Under the pieces are notes generated by a model. That model was not told the DNA's origin, ran no database searches, and saw nothing but the letters and a program-made list of their open reading frames with translations. The position numbers and the translations under genes are program-made. DNA of 61,817 nucleotides from SAR86 cluster bacterium AG-349-I13 (lineage in GTDB: Bacteria; Pseudomonadota; Gammaproteobacteria; Magnimaribacterales; TMED112), in NCBI GenBank assembly GCA_003278815.1, contig QCDB01000006.1, positions 1 through 61,817 of the forward strand, given 5' to 3'. This document shows positions 53,197-61,817 of the stretch, in pieces; the stretch's first letter is position 1; each line of letters opens with the position of its first letter.

Positions 53197-53657
53197 TTGT
53201 TGCACTTGTTGGTACTAGCCATTTACCGTTCCAACGGCTTATTATTGCTGTTTCACAGCTTAAAAACGATAGCGGTTTGGATTGTATTGTTCAACATGGT
53301 CATTCATCACTTGATGGTACAGACTTGGAAGGGTTCGATTTTTGTCCTAATGATGAATTGCTAGCACTGATGTCAAAAAGCCAATTAATTGTTTGCCAAG
53401 CAGGTTTTGGGAGTATGTTTGATGCAATAAAATCTGGCAAAAGAGTTATCGTAATCCCGCGAAAAATTGATTTTGGTGAGACTGATGCTGAGCAGGACTC
53501 ACTGGCAAGGCATTACGCAGATCTTGGTCTTGTTGAGTTGTGTGATGATCCCGGCCAATTGACAAATTTTTATAAAACTCATAAAAAAAAGATCGCACCA
53601 ATTCGCGCCAAAAATATTGCGCTAGTAAAGGATTTATTGGCCGAGTTTATCGACTAA
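53193..53657 (+). CDS. Alg13/PssE-type glycosyltransferase catalytic subunit
   Basis: 154 residues matching the C-terminal domain of GT28 enzymes: ALVGTSHLPFQRLIIAVSQL at the start, VCQAGFGSMFDAIKSGKRVI as donor-binding loop, and EQDSLARHYADLGLV near the end. It works with the Alg14-like subunit encoded just upstream. GTG start inside the previous gene. Confidence 0.86.
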   Translation: MIVALVGTSHLPFQRLIIAVSQLKNDSGLDCIVQHGHSSLDGTDLEGFDFCPNDELLALMSKSQLIVCQAGFGSMFDAIKSGKRVIVIPRKIDFGETDAEQDSLARHYADLGLVELCDDPGQLTNFYKTHKKKIAPIRAKNIALVKDLLAEFID

Positions 53658-53662
53658 AAAAT

Positions 53663-54439
53663 GTGGAACAATTAGTGAAATATAAATTTGTAATGTCAAT
53701 AGTTTCTCATGGTCACTATGACTTTATTGCCTCCAATGAAAGTTTAAAACAGATTAGCAAGATGAGTGATGTCAAAATTATTATTAAAGACAATCTTGGT
53801 CAGTCCGAGTTGTATCACTTTTGCAAGGAAAATCAAATAACTTATTTAAAATCAAAGGTTTGTAAAGGTTTTGGTGAAAATAATAACGAAATACATAGAT
53901 ATCTTATCGACAATAATATTATTCAATCTAATGGATGGATTTTGTTGGTTAATCCGGATGTTTTTATTGAGTTAGACTATTTCAAAATGCTTACCTCTTA
54001 CTTAGCAGATACTGCTAATCATTTTTACACTCCTAATTTGTTTAAACTAAAAAATTATGAAGAGTACGAAAATTCTCTGCGTCATTTTCCGAAACTCCGT
54101 GACATAATTAATCTACTTCTCATGAAACCAGTTAACAAACATTACCAAAAAGACAGCTTGGAAGATGGAGCAATTATTGACTGGGCGTCTGGTTCATTTT
54201 TATGTATACGTTCAGCTAAATTTGAATCAATAGGTGGTTTTGATGAGCGTTTTTATATGTATTTTGAAGACGTTGATTTATGTCACAGGCTTAAACAGGT
54301 TGATATTGATTTACGATTTTTGAAATCAATAAACGCTGTTCATACTGGTCAATATGAAAATAGGAAGTTATTTTCAAAACACTTTTATTGGTATTTATAT
54401 AGCCTTCTATTATTTCTCTTCTTTAAAAGAAAAATCTGA
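53663..54439 (+). CDS. Glycosyltransferase family 2, rhamnosyltransferase-like
   Basis: A 258-residue GT-A enzyme. ILLVNPDVFIELDYF contains the D-x-D-type donor site, and DWASGSFLCIRSAKFESIGG with FDERFYMYFEDVDLCHRL is the WbbL/RfbF rhamnosyltransferase pattern. The dTDP-rhamnose genes downstream supply a plausible donor. GTG start at 53663; an ATG ten codons later is possible. A hydrophobic C-terminus may associate with the membrane. Confidence 0.83.
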   Translation: MEQLVKYKFVMSIVSHGHYDFIASNESLKQISKMSDVKIIIKDNLGQSELYHFCKENQITYLKSKVCKGFGENNNEIHRYLIDNNIIQSNGWILLVNPDVFIELDYFKMLTSYLADTANHFYTPNLFKLKNYEEYENSLRHFPKLRDIINLLLMKPVNKHYQKDSLEDGAIIDWASGSFLCIRSAKFESIGGFDERFYMYFEDVDLCHRLKQVDIDLRFLKSINAVHTGQYENRKLFSKHFYWYLYSLLLFLFFKRKI

Positions 54440-55383
54440 TGAAAAATAAAAAAATCTTACTGACAGGTTATTCAGGTTTTATTGGATCTAATGTATTACA
54501 TTATTTGAAAGATCGAATGGAAATTACACTTTTAGGTCGAAAGCCTCTTGAAGATTTTGAATTTCATGCCGCTTCATTTATCTCTGGTGAGTCATATTCA
54601 CAGGCTATGGAAGGTGTGGATGTAGTTATTCATTGTGCCGCCCGGGTACATGTGATGGACGATCGCTCACCCAATCCTTTGCAAGATTATAGGGAGGTTA
54701 ATACATATGGAACAGTCAATTTAGCTAGGCAAGCTGCTAAAAATGGTGTGAAACGCTTCATCTTTGTCAGTACAATTAAAGTTAACGGCGATGTTACAAG
54801 CGAAGGAAAACCATACGGACCTGATGATGAATGTTTTCCTAAAGATCCTTATGGAATTAGTAAGTATGAAGCTGAAGTTGAGCTACATAAAATTTCACAA
54901 GAAACTGGTTTGGATGTTGTTATCATTAGACCTCCTCTAGTTTATGGGCCTGGGGTTAAAGGTAATTTCGGCGCTTTAATAAAATTTATAAAAAGTGGAT
55001 TTCCATTGCCTTTTGGCACTATTACAAATAATAGGCGAAGTTTTGTCTCTGTAGATAATCTCATTCACTTGATTAGCACCTGCATTGATCACCCAAATGC
55101 CTCTAATCAAATTTTTTTGGTATCTGATGATCAAGATATTTCAACCACTGATTTGCTGAAAAAGTTAGCATTAAAATTGAACATTAAGAGCCGATTGATT
55201 CCCATACCAATATTTGTACTTAAATTGATGTTTACATTAATTAGGAAGCCAACTATATCTAACCGTCTTTTAGGTTCTTTGCAGGTTGATATCACCAAAA
55301 CTAAACATATGCTGGATTGGCAGCCTCCACATGAAAGCTTTGAATATTTGGAAGTAAAAACAAACTCTTCCAGTGAAATATAG
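54439..55383 (+). CDS. NAD-dependent nucleotide-sugar epimerase/dehydratase
   Basis: A 314-residue extended SDR: ILLTGYSGFIGSNVLHYL, the VSTIKVNGD segment and YGISKYEAE (YxxxK). It resembles the WbpV/GalE-like UDP-hexosamine 4-epimerases or 4-keto reductases found near phosphoglycosyl transferases. It could act on the product of the 4,6-dehydratase encoded at 58908, but that is inference. It starts at the preceding stop and ends before a 143-base gap. Confidence 0.8.
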   Translation: MKNKKILLTGYSGFIGSNVLHYLKDRMEITLLGRKPLEDFEFHAASFISGESYSQAMEGVDVVIHCAARVHVMDDRSPNPLQDYREVNTYGTVNLARQAAKNGVKRFIFVSTIKVNGDVTSEGKPYGPDDECFPKDPYGISKYEAEVELHKISQETGLDVVIIRPPLVYGPGVKGNFGALIKFIKSGFPLPFGTITNNRRSFVSVDNLIHLISTCIDHPNASNQIFLVSDDQDISTTDLLKKLALKLNIKSRLIPIPIFVLKLMFTLIRKPTISNRLLGSLQVDITKTKHMLDWQPPHESFEYLEVKTNSSSEI

Positions 55384-55456
55384 CTAGCAAGGCTCCTCAT
55401 ATTTAATACATTTGGTTATTTCAAGCTTTTTAAAAAATAATCCAAGAAGTTCTTTG

Positions 55457-55487
55457 TTGCACAATTAAGTAAATAACACTTTATAAT
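55457..55487 (+). promoter_or_regulatory. Probable promoter of the rmlBACD operon
   Basis: TTGCAC (55457-55462) and TATAAT (55482-55487) with a 19-base spacer, in the only sizeable gap within the long polysaccharide series. The -10 is a full consensus; the spacer is long. The start codon is 39 bases after the -10, and a GAAGGAA Shine-Dalgarno lies between them, so here a conventional leader is expected. Confidence 0.5.
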
Positions 55488-55526
55488 TTGTAATTCACAA
55501 TATTTTAAATTTGAAGGAATTTTAAT

Positions 55527-56591
55527 TTGAAAATTTTAGTTACAGGTGGTGCTGGGTTCATCGGTAGTGCTGTAATCCGTAAGTTAATAGAACTTGAAGT
55601 ATTTGATGTGGTTAATTTGGATAAGTTAACATATGCCGGTAACCTTGACTCTTTGGATGATATTAGCCATTCGCAAAATTATTTGCACGAAAAAATAGAT
55701 ATTTGTAATGCAAATGAACTTACCAATGTTTTTAATAAACATAAGCCTACCTTTGTAATGCACCTAGCAGCAGAAAGTCATGTTGATCGCTCTATTGATG
55801 GACCATCTGATTTTATTGATACTAATATTAATGGTACTTTTAATCTTCTTGAGACTGCAAGAGACTATTTCGAAAGTTTAGAGGAAATAGAAAAAAAACA
55901 ATTTCGTTTTCATCATATATCTACAGATGAAGTTTATGGTGATTTGGAGGGCACTGAAAATTTATTCACAGAAGAATCATCTTATTCTCCGTCATCACCA
56001 TATTCTGCAAGCAAAGCAGCTTCTGACCACTTAGTTCGAGCTTGGGGTAGGACCTATAACTTGCCTGTGATTATTACTAACTGTTCAAATAACTATGGGC
56101 CATACCATTTTCCTGAAAAGTTTATTCCTCACATTATTTTAAATGCTATTCATGGCAAACCATTGCCTATTTATGGTGATGGATCACAAATACGTGATTG
56201 GTTATATGTAGAAGATCATGCTAGAGCACTTATTAAGGTGATATTGGAGGGCGATATTGGTGAGACCTACAATATCGGTGGCCGTGTTGAGAAAACTAAT
56301 CTCGAGGTAGTAAAAACTATCTGTGAACTGCTTGAGGAACTTGCACCAGAGAAACCTTTAGGTGTAAAAAATTATCGAGATTTAATAACTTTTGTTAAAG
56401 ATCGCCCTGGCCATGATTTCCGTTATGCCATTGATGCCTCAAAAATTCAATCTGAATTAGGTTGGGTCCCAGAAGAAACATTTGAGACAGGATTGCGTAA
56501 AACAGTAAAATGGTATTTAGAAAATCGTGAATGGTGGGAAAGAGTGCTTTCTGGTGCTTACTCTCTTGAGCGAATAGGAAAATTAAATTAA
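55527..56591 (+). CDS. rmlB: dTDP-glucose 4,6-dehydratase
   Basis: A 354-residue extended SDR for the second step of dTDP-L-rhamnose synthesis. Motifs: [29 protein letters not shown], the STDEVYGDL segment and [15 protein letters not shown]. Length is normal. TTG start with an AAGGA Shine-Dalgarno. First of rmlBACD. Confidence 0.96.
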   Translation: MKILVTGGAGFIGSAVIRKLIELEVFDVVNLDKLTYAGNLDSLDDISHSQNYLHEKIDICNANELTNVFNKHKPTFVMHLAAESHVDRSIDGPSDFIDTNINGTFNLLETARDYFESLEEIEKKQFRFHHISTDEVYGDLEGTENLFTEESSYSPSSPYSASKAASDHLVRAWGRTYNLPVIITNCSNNYGPYHFPEKFIPHIILNAIHGKPLPIYGDGSQIRDWLYVEDHARALIKVILEGDIGETYNIGGRVEKTNLEVVKTICELLEELAPEKPLGVKNYRDLITFVKDRPGHDFRYAIDASKIQSELGWVPEETFETGLRKTVKWYLENREWWERVLSGAYSLERIGKLN

Positions 56592-56595
56592 AAAT

Positions 56596-57465
56596 ATGAA
56601 AGGAATAATTTTAGCTGGTGGATCTGGTACAAGGCTTTACCCGGTTACAAAAGCAATATCAAAGCAACTTATCCCCATTAATGATAAGCCTATGATTTAT
56701 TATCCTCTTTCAGTTTTGATGATGGCTAGAATTAAGGAAATATTGATCATCTCTACACCAGAAGACTTGCCTAGTTTTAAGAGATTATTAGGCGATGGGT
56801 CAAAAATTGGTTTGGAATTAAGTTACATTGAGCAACCTAAGCCAGATGGAATAGCAAAGGCTTTCATTTTAGCTGAGGAATTTATAAAAAATGATCAAGT
56901 AAGCTTAATTCTTGGAGACAACATATTTTATGGTTATGATTTTTCTAAACTCCTTGTAGACAACGTTAAAAGCATAAAGAATGGTGCAACTATTTTTTCA
57001 TACGAAGTTTCAGATCCAGAAAGGTTTGGTGTCGTAGAGATTGACAAGAAGATGAATGCTCTTTCATTAGAAGAAAAGCCTAAAAAACCTAAGTCAAATC
57101 ATGCTGTAGTTGGACTATATATTTATGACAATAACGTAATAAAGCATGCTAAGAGTTTGAAACCATCTGCCCGTGGGGAATTAGAAATTACGGATCTTAA
57201 TAAAAAATATTTACAACTCAATCAACTTAGTGTTGCAACTCTCGGTAAGGGCTTTGCATGGTTAGATACTGGTACTCCAAAATCTCTTCTTGAGGCAAGC
57301 CATTTTGTAGATACTATCGAAAAAAGACAAGGTATCAAAATTGGATGTATAGAAGAGGCAGCTTATAAAAATCATTGGATTTCAAAAAAACAATTAAAAA
57401 AAATATCTCAAGAGATGCAAAATACTAGTTATGGCAAATACCTTGAAAAAATTATACAAAACTAA
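56596..57465 (+). CDS. rmlA: Glucose-1-phosphate thymidylyltransferase
   Basis: A 289-residue enzyme making dTDP-glucose. The nucleotide-binding motif is GIILAGGSGTRLYPVTKAI, with KQLIPINDKPMIYYPLS and ILGDNIFYGYD. Complete and typical in length. It starts five bases after rmlB. Confidence 0.96.
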   Translation: MKGIILAGGSGTRLYPVTKAISKQLIPINDKPMIYYPLSVLMMARIKEILIISTPEDLPSFKRLLGDGSKIGLELSYIEQPKPDGIAKAFILAEEFIKNDQVSLILGDNIFYGYDFSKLLVDNVKSIKNGATIFSYEVSDPERFGVVEIDKKMNALSLEEKPKKPKSNHAVVGLYIYDNNVIKHAKSLKPSARGELEITDLNKKYLQLNQLSVATLGKGFAWLDTGTPKSLLEASHFVDTIEKRQGIKIGCIEEAAYKNHWISKKQLKKISQEMQNTSYGKYLEKIIQN

Positions 57466-57471
57466 CAGACC

Positions 57472-58005
57472 ATGAAGGTTATAAAAACAAAATTAGACGG
57501 TGTTCTAGTTATAGAACCTCAAACCTTCGAAGATAAAAGAGGCTTCTTCCTTGAATCATTTAATAAAGATAAATACGTACAAGCTGGAATCAAATTTGAT
57601 TTTGTACAAGATAATCATTCCAGTTCAACAAGAGGAGTTTTGCGTGGTTTACACTTTCAAAAAAATAAACCCCAAGGTAAATTAGTGAGAGTTGTAAGGG
57701 GTGAAGTTTTTGATGTGGTGGTTGATTTGCGAAAAGACTCATCAACTTTTAGTCAATGGGAATCAATTATTCTTACCGAGAAAAATAAATTACAATTCTG
57801 GGTACCACCTGGGTTTGCCCACGGTTTTGTTGTGCTTTCAGACATTGCTGATTTTGAGTATAAGTGTACTGATTATTATGATCCCTCTGATGAGCGCAGT
57901 TTGTTTTGGAATGACCCTAATCTTAATATTCAATGGCCAATTGATAATCCTAAACTATCAGAGAAAGATGCAAATGCTCCGTTATTGGCCGATCTAAAAA
58001 AATGA
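57472..58005 (+). CDS. rmlC: dTDP-4-dehydrorhamnose 3,5-epimerase
   Basis: A 177-residue cupin-fold epimerase. DKRGFFLESFNKDKY, QDNHSSSTRGVLRGLHFQ and the catalytic His/Tyr region VPPGFAHGFVVLSD with YKCTDYYDP are all present. Overlaps rmlD by four bases. Confidence 0.96.
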   Translation: MKVIKTKLDGVLVIEPQTFEDKRGFFLESFNKDKYVQAGIKFDFVQDNHSSSTRGVLRGLHFQKNKPQGKLVRVVRGEVFDVVVDLRKDSSTFSQWESIILTEKNKLQFWVPPGFAHGFVVLSDIADFEYKCTDYYDPSDERSLFWNDPNLNIQWPIDNPKLSEKDANAPLLADLKK

Positions 58006-58874
58006 AAGTTCTAGTTTTGGGTAGTAATGGCCAGCTTGGTAGGTGTGTTAGTGATCATTTAAAAAATACTGATTTTAAAGTTACATATACCTCACGTGAG
58101 CAAATAGATATCACTGACTTAAAAAAAACCGAAAACCAAATCCTAAGAACTTCTCCTGATGTAATTATTAACGCAACTGCCTATACAGCAGTTGATAAGG
58201 CTGAAGAAGACAAGAAAAATGCTAACTTAGTAAATCATTTAGCAGTTAAAAATATTGCTGAAATTTGTAATCAGTTAGGGTGTTGGTTGATCCATATCTC
58301 AACGGACTATGTTTTTGATGGCAACGCAAAAACTCCTTATAAAGAGAATGATAAGACTAATCCATTGGGTGTTTATGGGAAAACAAAGCTGAAAGGTGAG
58401 TTGGCAATTCAGTTCTCTGGGTGCAAACATATTATCATTAGAACAGCTTGGGTGTTCAGTGAGTATGGGAATAATTTTCTAAAAACCATGCTTCGCCTAG
58501 GTGCAGAGCGCGATGAGGTGAATGTAATATGTGACCAGGTAGGTTGTCCTACCTATGCTCAGGATATTGCAAAATCAATAATAGCTATATTACCGCATAT
58601 AAACCTCGAGAAAGATATACAGGGCATTTATCATTTTTGTGGAGACAAGCCATGTACTTGGAATGATTTTGCAAAAGCAATTTTTAGTGAGGCAAAGTCT
58701 CTTGGTATTAGAATTCCAAATTCAGTGAAATCAATTAATACTATTGACTACCCAACATCAGCAGCTCGTCCAGCATATTCAATTTTAGACTGCTCAAAAA
58801 TTAAATCTTATTTTGGGGTTAATGACTCAGACTGGATGTTAGGCGTGAAGACTGCTGTCAAGAGATTAATCTGA
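58002..58874 (+). CDS. rmlD: dTDP-4-dehydrorhamnose reductase
   Basis: A 290-residue SDR catalysing the last step to dTDP-L-rhamnose. It begins MKVLVLGSNGQLGRCV; NATAYTAVDKAEED, HISTDYVFDG and YGKTKLKGE (YxxxK) are visible. Complete and typical. The rmlBACD order is compact, and the product is the donor for the rhamnosyltransferase-like gene upstream. Confidence 0.95.
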   Translation: MKVLVLGSNGQLGRCVSDHLKNTDFKVTYTSREQIDITDLKKTENQILRTSPDVIINATAYTAVDKAEEDKKNANLVNHLAVKNIAEICNQLGCWLIHISTDYVFDGNAKTPYKENDKTNPLGVYGKTKLKGELAIQFSGCKHIIIRTAWVFSEYGNNFLKTMLRLGAERDEVNVICDQVGCPTYAQDIAKSIIAILPHINLEKDIQGIYHFCGDKPCTWNDFAKAIFSEAKSLGIRIPNSVKSINTIDYPTSAARPAYSILDCSKIKSYFGVNDSDWMLGVKTAVKRLI

Positions 58875-58907
58875 ATAATAGGTTGTAGTATAGTTAACGA
58901 AGAGTAA

Positions 58908-60095
58908 ATGAATATTTTGTCATTAATAGGTCGAGAATCTGAGCTATTCAGTGAAGATGTTAAGGCTAACGGTGTGAGGCTTGAAAAAATAATATCAGAT
59001 TCACGTTTTTTAGTAATTGGAGGATCTGGCTCTATAGGCCAGGCAGTAACCAGAGAAATATTTAAGCGTGATCCAAAAGCACTCCATGTTTTAGATATCT
59101 CAGAAAACAATATGGTTGAGTTGGTTCGTGATCTTCGAAGCACTTTAGGTTATGGTTCCGGTGAGTTTAAAACCTTTGTAGTTGATTGTGGTTCTGTTGA
59201 ATTTGAGGCTCTTATAAAAGCAGAGGGTCCATATGATTATATGTTTAACTTATCAGCTCTTAAACATGTTAGAAGCGAGAAAGACCCATATACTCTGATG
59301 CGGATGATTATGGTCAACGTATTTAATACAGTCAAGTCTTTGCGAATGGCAAAAGAGATGGGCGCTAAGAAATACTTTTGTGTTTCAACAGATAAAGCTG
59401 CAAATCCAGTGAATATGATGGGTGCCAGCAAACGCATTATGGAAATGTTTTTAATGCGTGAGAGTTTAACTCAAGAGATTTCAATGGCACGTTTTGCAAA
59501 TGTTGCCTTTTCTGATGGCTCTCTTCTTCATGGGTTCAATCAAAGGTTTATGAAAAAACAGCCATTCTCTGCACCAAATGATGTAAGACGTTATTTTGTG
59601 ACTCCACAGGAATCAGGCGAGCTTTGTTTGTTATCTGGGATACTTGGTAACAATAGGGATATTTTCTTCCCAAAGTTGAGTGAAAAATTACATCTAATCA
59701 CTTTTTCTGAAATTGCTGTTCGGTATTTGAGAGAACGCGGTTATGAACCGTATGAATGTGGCTCTGAAGATGAGGCTCGCGAAAGAACTGAAGAGCTAAT
59801 AGCCAATAAACAGTGGCCATGTTATTTCTTTAAAAGTGATACTACTGGAGAAAAAGATTTTGAGGAGTTCTTTACTGAAGCTGAAGACTTGGATATGGAT
59901 CGTTTTGAGACCGTAGGAGTTATTCGTAATCAGCCCGAGTTTAATGAAGCTGATTTAGATAAATTTATGAATGGAATAAGAATGCTAAGAGAAAAGGGAA
60001 CTTGGAATAAAGAAGACATTATTAAATTATACTTTAGCCTTCTGCCTGAATTTGCACACAAAGAAACAGGAAAATACTTAGATGAGAAGATGTAA
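58908..60095 (+). CDS. UDP-N-acetylglucosamine 4,6-dehydratase-like protein
   Basis: A 395-residue SDR of the polysaccharide synthesis family (CapD/WbpM catalytic-domain type, without the N-terminal membrane part). Cofactor motif VIGGSGSIGQAVTREIF; ALKHVRSEKDPY; the active site reads NMMGASKR, with Met replacing the usual Tyr of YxxxK, as in WbpM-type enzymes. The C-terminal 90 residues after about 300 are acidic and not recognised. It probably supplies a 4-keto-6-deoxy HexNAc to the phosphoglycosyl transferase encoded next. Confidence 0.85.
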   Translation: MNILSLIGRESELFSEDVKANGVRLEKIISDSRFLVIGGSGSIGQAVTREIFKRDPKALHVLDISENNMVELVRDLRSTLGYGSGEFKTFVVDCGSVEFEALIKAEGPYDYMFNLSALKHVRSEKDPYTLMRMIMVNVFNTVKSLRMAKEMGAKKYFCVSTDKAANPVNMMGASKRIMEMFLMRESLTQEISMARFANVAFSDGSLLHGFNQRFMKKQPFSAPNDVRRYFVTPQESGELCLLSGILGNNRDIFFPKLSEKLHLITFSEIAVRYLRERGYEPYECGSEDEARERTEELIANKQWPCYFFKSDTTGEKDFEEFFTEAEDLDMDRFETVGVIRNQPEFNEADLDKFMNGIRMLREKGTWNKEDIIKLYFSLLPEFAHKETGKYLDEKM

Positions 60096-60097
60096 TT

Positions 60098-60775
60098 ATG
60101 GAACGTTTTTTTGATGTAATTTTTTCTGGTTTGGCATTATTAGTTCTATCCCCTTTACTAGTTCCAATTATTTTAATTTTAAGGTTTTCTGGTGAAGGTG
60201 AAATCTTCTTTTTACAGGAACGTATTGGCAAGGGCGGAGAGCTTTTTAAACTATTTAAATTTGCAACCATGCTTAAAGATAGTCCAAACATTGGCACAGG
60301 TACAGTAACAATGAAAGGAGATCCTAGGATTTTGCCGGTAGGGAAATTTTTGCGCAAAACTAAAATTAATGAATTGCCGCAGCTACTAAATATCTTCTTT
60401 GGCGATATGAGTGTTATTGGACCAAGACCTCTTACTGCACAAACGTTTAGTTCGTATTCAGCTCAAACACAAACAATTATTAAAAAAGTACGCCCTGGGC
60501 TATCTGGAGTTGGTTCTATAATTTTTCGTGGTGAAGAAGAGATTATGCATGGAGCATCAGCCTCCATGGATTTCTATAATAATGTTATTGCCCAATACAA
60601 AGGCTCACTAGAGGAATGGTTTGTATTCAATAAAGGTATGTATATTTACTTTTTTGCAATTTTTTTAACTGTATGGGCGGTTATTTTTCCAAGTACAAAT
60701 ATTGCTTGGAAGGTTTTTAAAGACTTGCCAGAACCACCTGAAGAGTTAAAGCAGGCTCTTAATTTCGTAGATTGA
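60098..60775 (+). CDS. Phosphoglycosyl transferase (bacterial sugar transferase)
   Basis: A 225-residue monotopic enzyme that starts repeat-unit assembly by placing a sugar phosphate on undecaprenyl phosphate. It has an N-terminal re-entrant hydrophobic helix (FSGLALLVLSPLLVPIILIL), FFLQERIGKGGELFKLFKF, LRKTKINELPQLLNIFFGDM and the PRPLT motif. The C-terminus carries an extra hydrophobic segment at about 180-200. It ends the plus-strand polysaccharide series. Confidence 0.9.
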   Translation: MERFFDVIFSGLALLVLSPLLVPIILILRFSGEGEIFFLQERIGKGGELFKLFKFATMLKDSPNIGTGTVTMKGDPRILPVGKFLRKTKINELPQLLNIFFGDMSVIGPRPLTAQTFSSYSAQTQTIIKKVRPGLSGVGSIIFRGEEEIMHGASASMDFYNNVIAQYKGSLEEWFVFNKGMYIYFFAIFLTVWAVIFPSTNIAWKVFKDLPEPPEELKQALNFVD

Positions 60776-60836
60776 TCTAAGGAATCTGGTTACTGAGACA
60801 CTTTAAGATAATTAAATAAGTTTACTAAATCCCTCT

Positions 60837-60869
60837 AAGCACATTTTCATCAGTGCTTTGCATTTTTTT
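60837..60869 (+). terminator. Weak rho-independent terminator after the phosphoglycosyl transferase
   Basis: AAGCAC pairs with GTGCTT across a ten-base loop, followed within four bases by a run of seven T. The stem is only six base pairs, so confidence is moderate. It sits in the convergent gap before the phosphatase gene. Confidence 0.4.
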
Positions 60870-60902
60870 AATAGTTCTAGTTAAGTGCCAGTAGTAAAAT
60901 TT

Positions 60903-60919
60903 TGACCATTAAGTGGTCA
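60903..60919. terminator. Small convergent hairpin TGACCA-TTAAG-TGGTCA
   Basis: A 6-bp perfect stem with a five-base loop just beyond the stop of the minus-strand phosphatase. There is no clear T-tract on either strand, so termination is uncertain. Confidence 0.25.
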
Positions 60920-60927
60920 TAGATTTA

Positions 60928-61371
60928 TTACATCTCTTCTAAATTAATATTTTCAGAAATATGCTTAATATCATTCATTACTTTTATATACTCATCAGCC
61001 TGAAGATGATACGGATCTAAAATATTAATATCAGCAAATTGCTTAGTTAAAGATTGGAATTTATATTTGTATTTTGGATATGCAATATTTAATTGATTCA
61101 AAACATAATAATCTACTACAAGAAATCTATCGAAATAATTCAACATTTTTTTATTTATTTTCTTAGGCGTATGAAAATCATGATTTACATTGTTTTCTTT
61201 TAGGAAAGCAAGTGACCGTGCATCCATATTTGGTTGAGAAATAGGTGATATGCCTGCAGAAAAAAATTCATATTTTTGCCCAAATCTTTTCTTTAACAAG
61301 TTTTCAGCTACTGGGCTTCTGCAATAGTTTGCAATACAAATAACACAAAATGATTTATTGCTTGTTGTCAC
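60928..61371 (-). CDS. Low-molecular-weight protein-tyrosine phosphatase (Wzb-like)
   Basis: A 147-residue phosphatase with the C-x5-R catalytic loop in CIANYCRSPVAENLL near the N-terminus and the general-acid Asp in NILDPYHLQ. Such enzymes dephosphorylate the Wzc-type tyrosine kinase and so control chain export. It lies 11 bases after the Wza-type gene on the same strand, as in wza-wzb-wzc operons; no wzc is in the window. Confidence 0.9.
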   Translation of the reverse strand: MTTSNKSFCVICIANYCRSPVAENLLKKRFGQKYEFFSAGISPISQPNMDARSLAFLKENNVNHDFHTPKKINKKMLNYFDRFLVVDYYVLNQLNIAYPKYKYKFQSLTKQFADINILDPYHLQADEYIKVMNDIKHISENINLEEM

Positions 61372-61382
61372 GATATTTTTAG

Positions 61383-61817
61383 TTAATCATTCGTCAGGTT
61401 GTCTATGCTGTTGAGAAAAGTTGAGAAAGGAAAAAACTGTGATATTACTTTATTCCATCTGGTTGTCCCGCTAGCATTTACATATACGATGTCATTGTTC
61501 TTAAGATAGAAATTACCTGCTTCAATAAAACTTGAAGGATTTTTTAAGTTAGCATAAAAAATTAGTGGATCTTCTCCAGCCATATTTTGTCGTATTATAA
61601 AGACCTCTGAAGCTGAGGCTGTATTGGTATTTAAGCCAAAAGATTCTCCTATAGCTTTTGATAAACTTACTGGAATATCTGTAATATTAAGTTTTGTGGG
61701 TTTTGTAACTTCACCTAAAACAAAAACTTGTTGAGAGTTAAATCTTGCAATTGTTACATCCACTTGGGGGTCAGTAAAATATTCTGCTAAACGATTGGTT
61801 ACATTTTCTCTTAATTC
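61383..61817 (-). CDS. Polysaccharide export outer-membrane protein (Wza-like), 5' end missing
   Basis: The C-terminal 144 residues of a Wza-type protein. LAEYFTDPQVDVTIARF followed by QQVFVLGEVTKPTKLNI is the standard join of the PES and SLBB domains, and the frame is open to the right edge. The GTG at 61763 is internal. It would form the outer-membrane channel for the polysaccharide made by the plus-strand genes. Confidence 0.88.
   Translation of the reverse strand, partial: ELRENVTNRLAEYFTDPQVDVTIARFNSQQVFVLGEVTKPTKLNITDIPVSLSKAIGESFGLNTNTASASEVFIIRQNMAGEDPLIFYANLKNPSSFIEAGNFYLKNNDIVYVNASGTTRWNKVISQFFPFSTFLNSIDNLTND

Noticed and set aside
1-61817. CRISPR arrays, insertion sequences, prophage
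   Set aside because: No regularly spaced direct repeats, transposase or phage structural genes were seen on reading through; a repeat-finding program would be needed to exclude short ones.

Overview
The window is A+T-rich, gene-dense bacterial DNA with conserved gammaproteobacterial gene strings: scpA-scpB-rluB; gyrA facing ubiG-mupP-yciK; serC-aroQ-tyrA-aroA-cmk-rpsA; infC-rpmI-rplT-pheS-pheT. Compact genes, many stop/start overlaps, several shortened housekeeping proteins and an isolated thiolase suggest a streamlined marine gammaproteobacterium, SAR86-like. That placement is inferred from gene content and order; no alignment or tree was run.

Layout. 1-8.7 kb: the end of an RND adaptor, its inner-membrane pump, then xseB-ispA-dxs (isoprenoid precursors), meeting thiL and a thiolase on the other strand. 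8.7-12.5 kb: a LETM1-like protein; a TonB-receptor C-terminus joined head-to-head to an ScpA C-terminus (both lack their front halves, so this is either a rearrangement or a chimeric join); scpB, rluB and a secreted endonuclease/phosphatase-fold protein. 12.5-17.6 kb: small SH3-like protein, yciK, mupP and ubiG on the minus strand, and the three-gene proton-translocating transhydrogenase on the plus strand. 17.6-36.6 kb: core genes for DNA topology, serine and aromatic amino acids, ribosomal protein S1, pyrF, pgi, uvrC, IF3/L35/L20, a reduced phenylalanyl-tRNA synthetase, and metK/ahcY flanking a cytidylyltransferase-cupin fusion.

36.6-42.6 kb is an accessory RiPP locus of lasso-peptide type. 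It has an HPr-kinase-like protein, a 46-residue precursor, an AsnB-like cyclase, a B2 transglutaminase-like protease, a PqqD-like recognition element, a two-gene ABC exporter and a divergent nucleotidyltransferase. The precursor has a good leader motif and a C-terminal Ser, but a glycine-rich core whose only acidic residue does not fit a simple Gly1 lasso ring. This is the best candidate for a new natural product.

42.6-61.8 kb is a cell-surface polysaccharide locus. tRNA-Cys and tRNA-Leu(UAA) bracket a sugar-nucleotide epimerase and a UDP-glucose-dehydrogenase-like gene. A NusG/RfaH paralogue, an ops-like GCGGTAGC element and a MarR-type EPS regulator then lead a long plus-strand series: flippase, glycosyltransferases, polymerase, an unusual nucleotidyltransferase/kinase pair, a split Alg14/Alg13-type transferase, rmlBACD, a UDP-GlcNAc 4,6-dehydratase-like enzyme and a phosphoglycosyl transferase. 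A low-molecular-weight tyrosine phosphatase and a Wza-type export protein run inward from the right edge. Together these make a Wzx/Wzy/Wza-type system likely controlled by RfaH-like antitermination.

A recurring regulatory pattern is a -10-like hexamer 6-7 bases before the start codon at several operon heads, with no Shine-Dalgarno sequence. This suggests leaderless transcripts.
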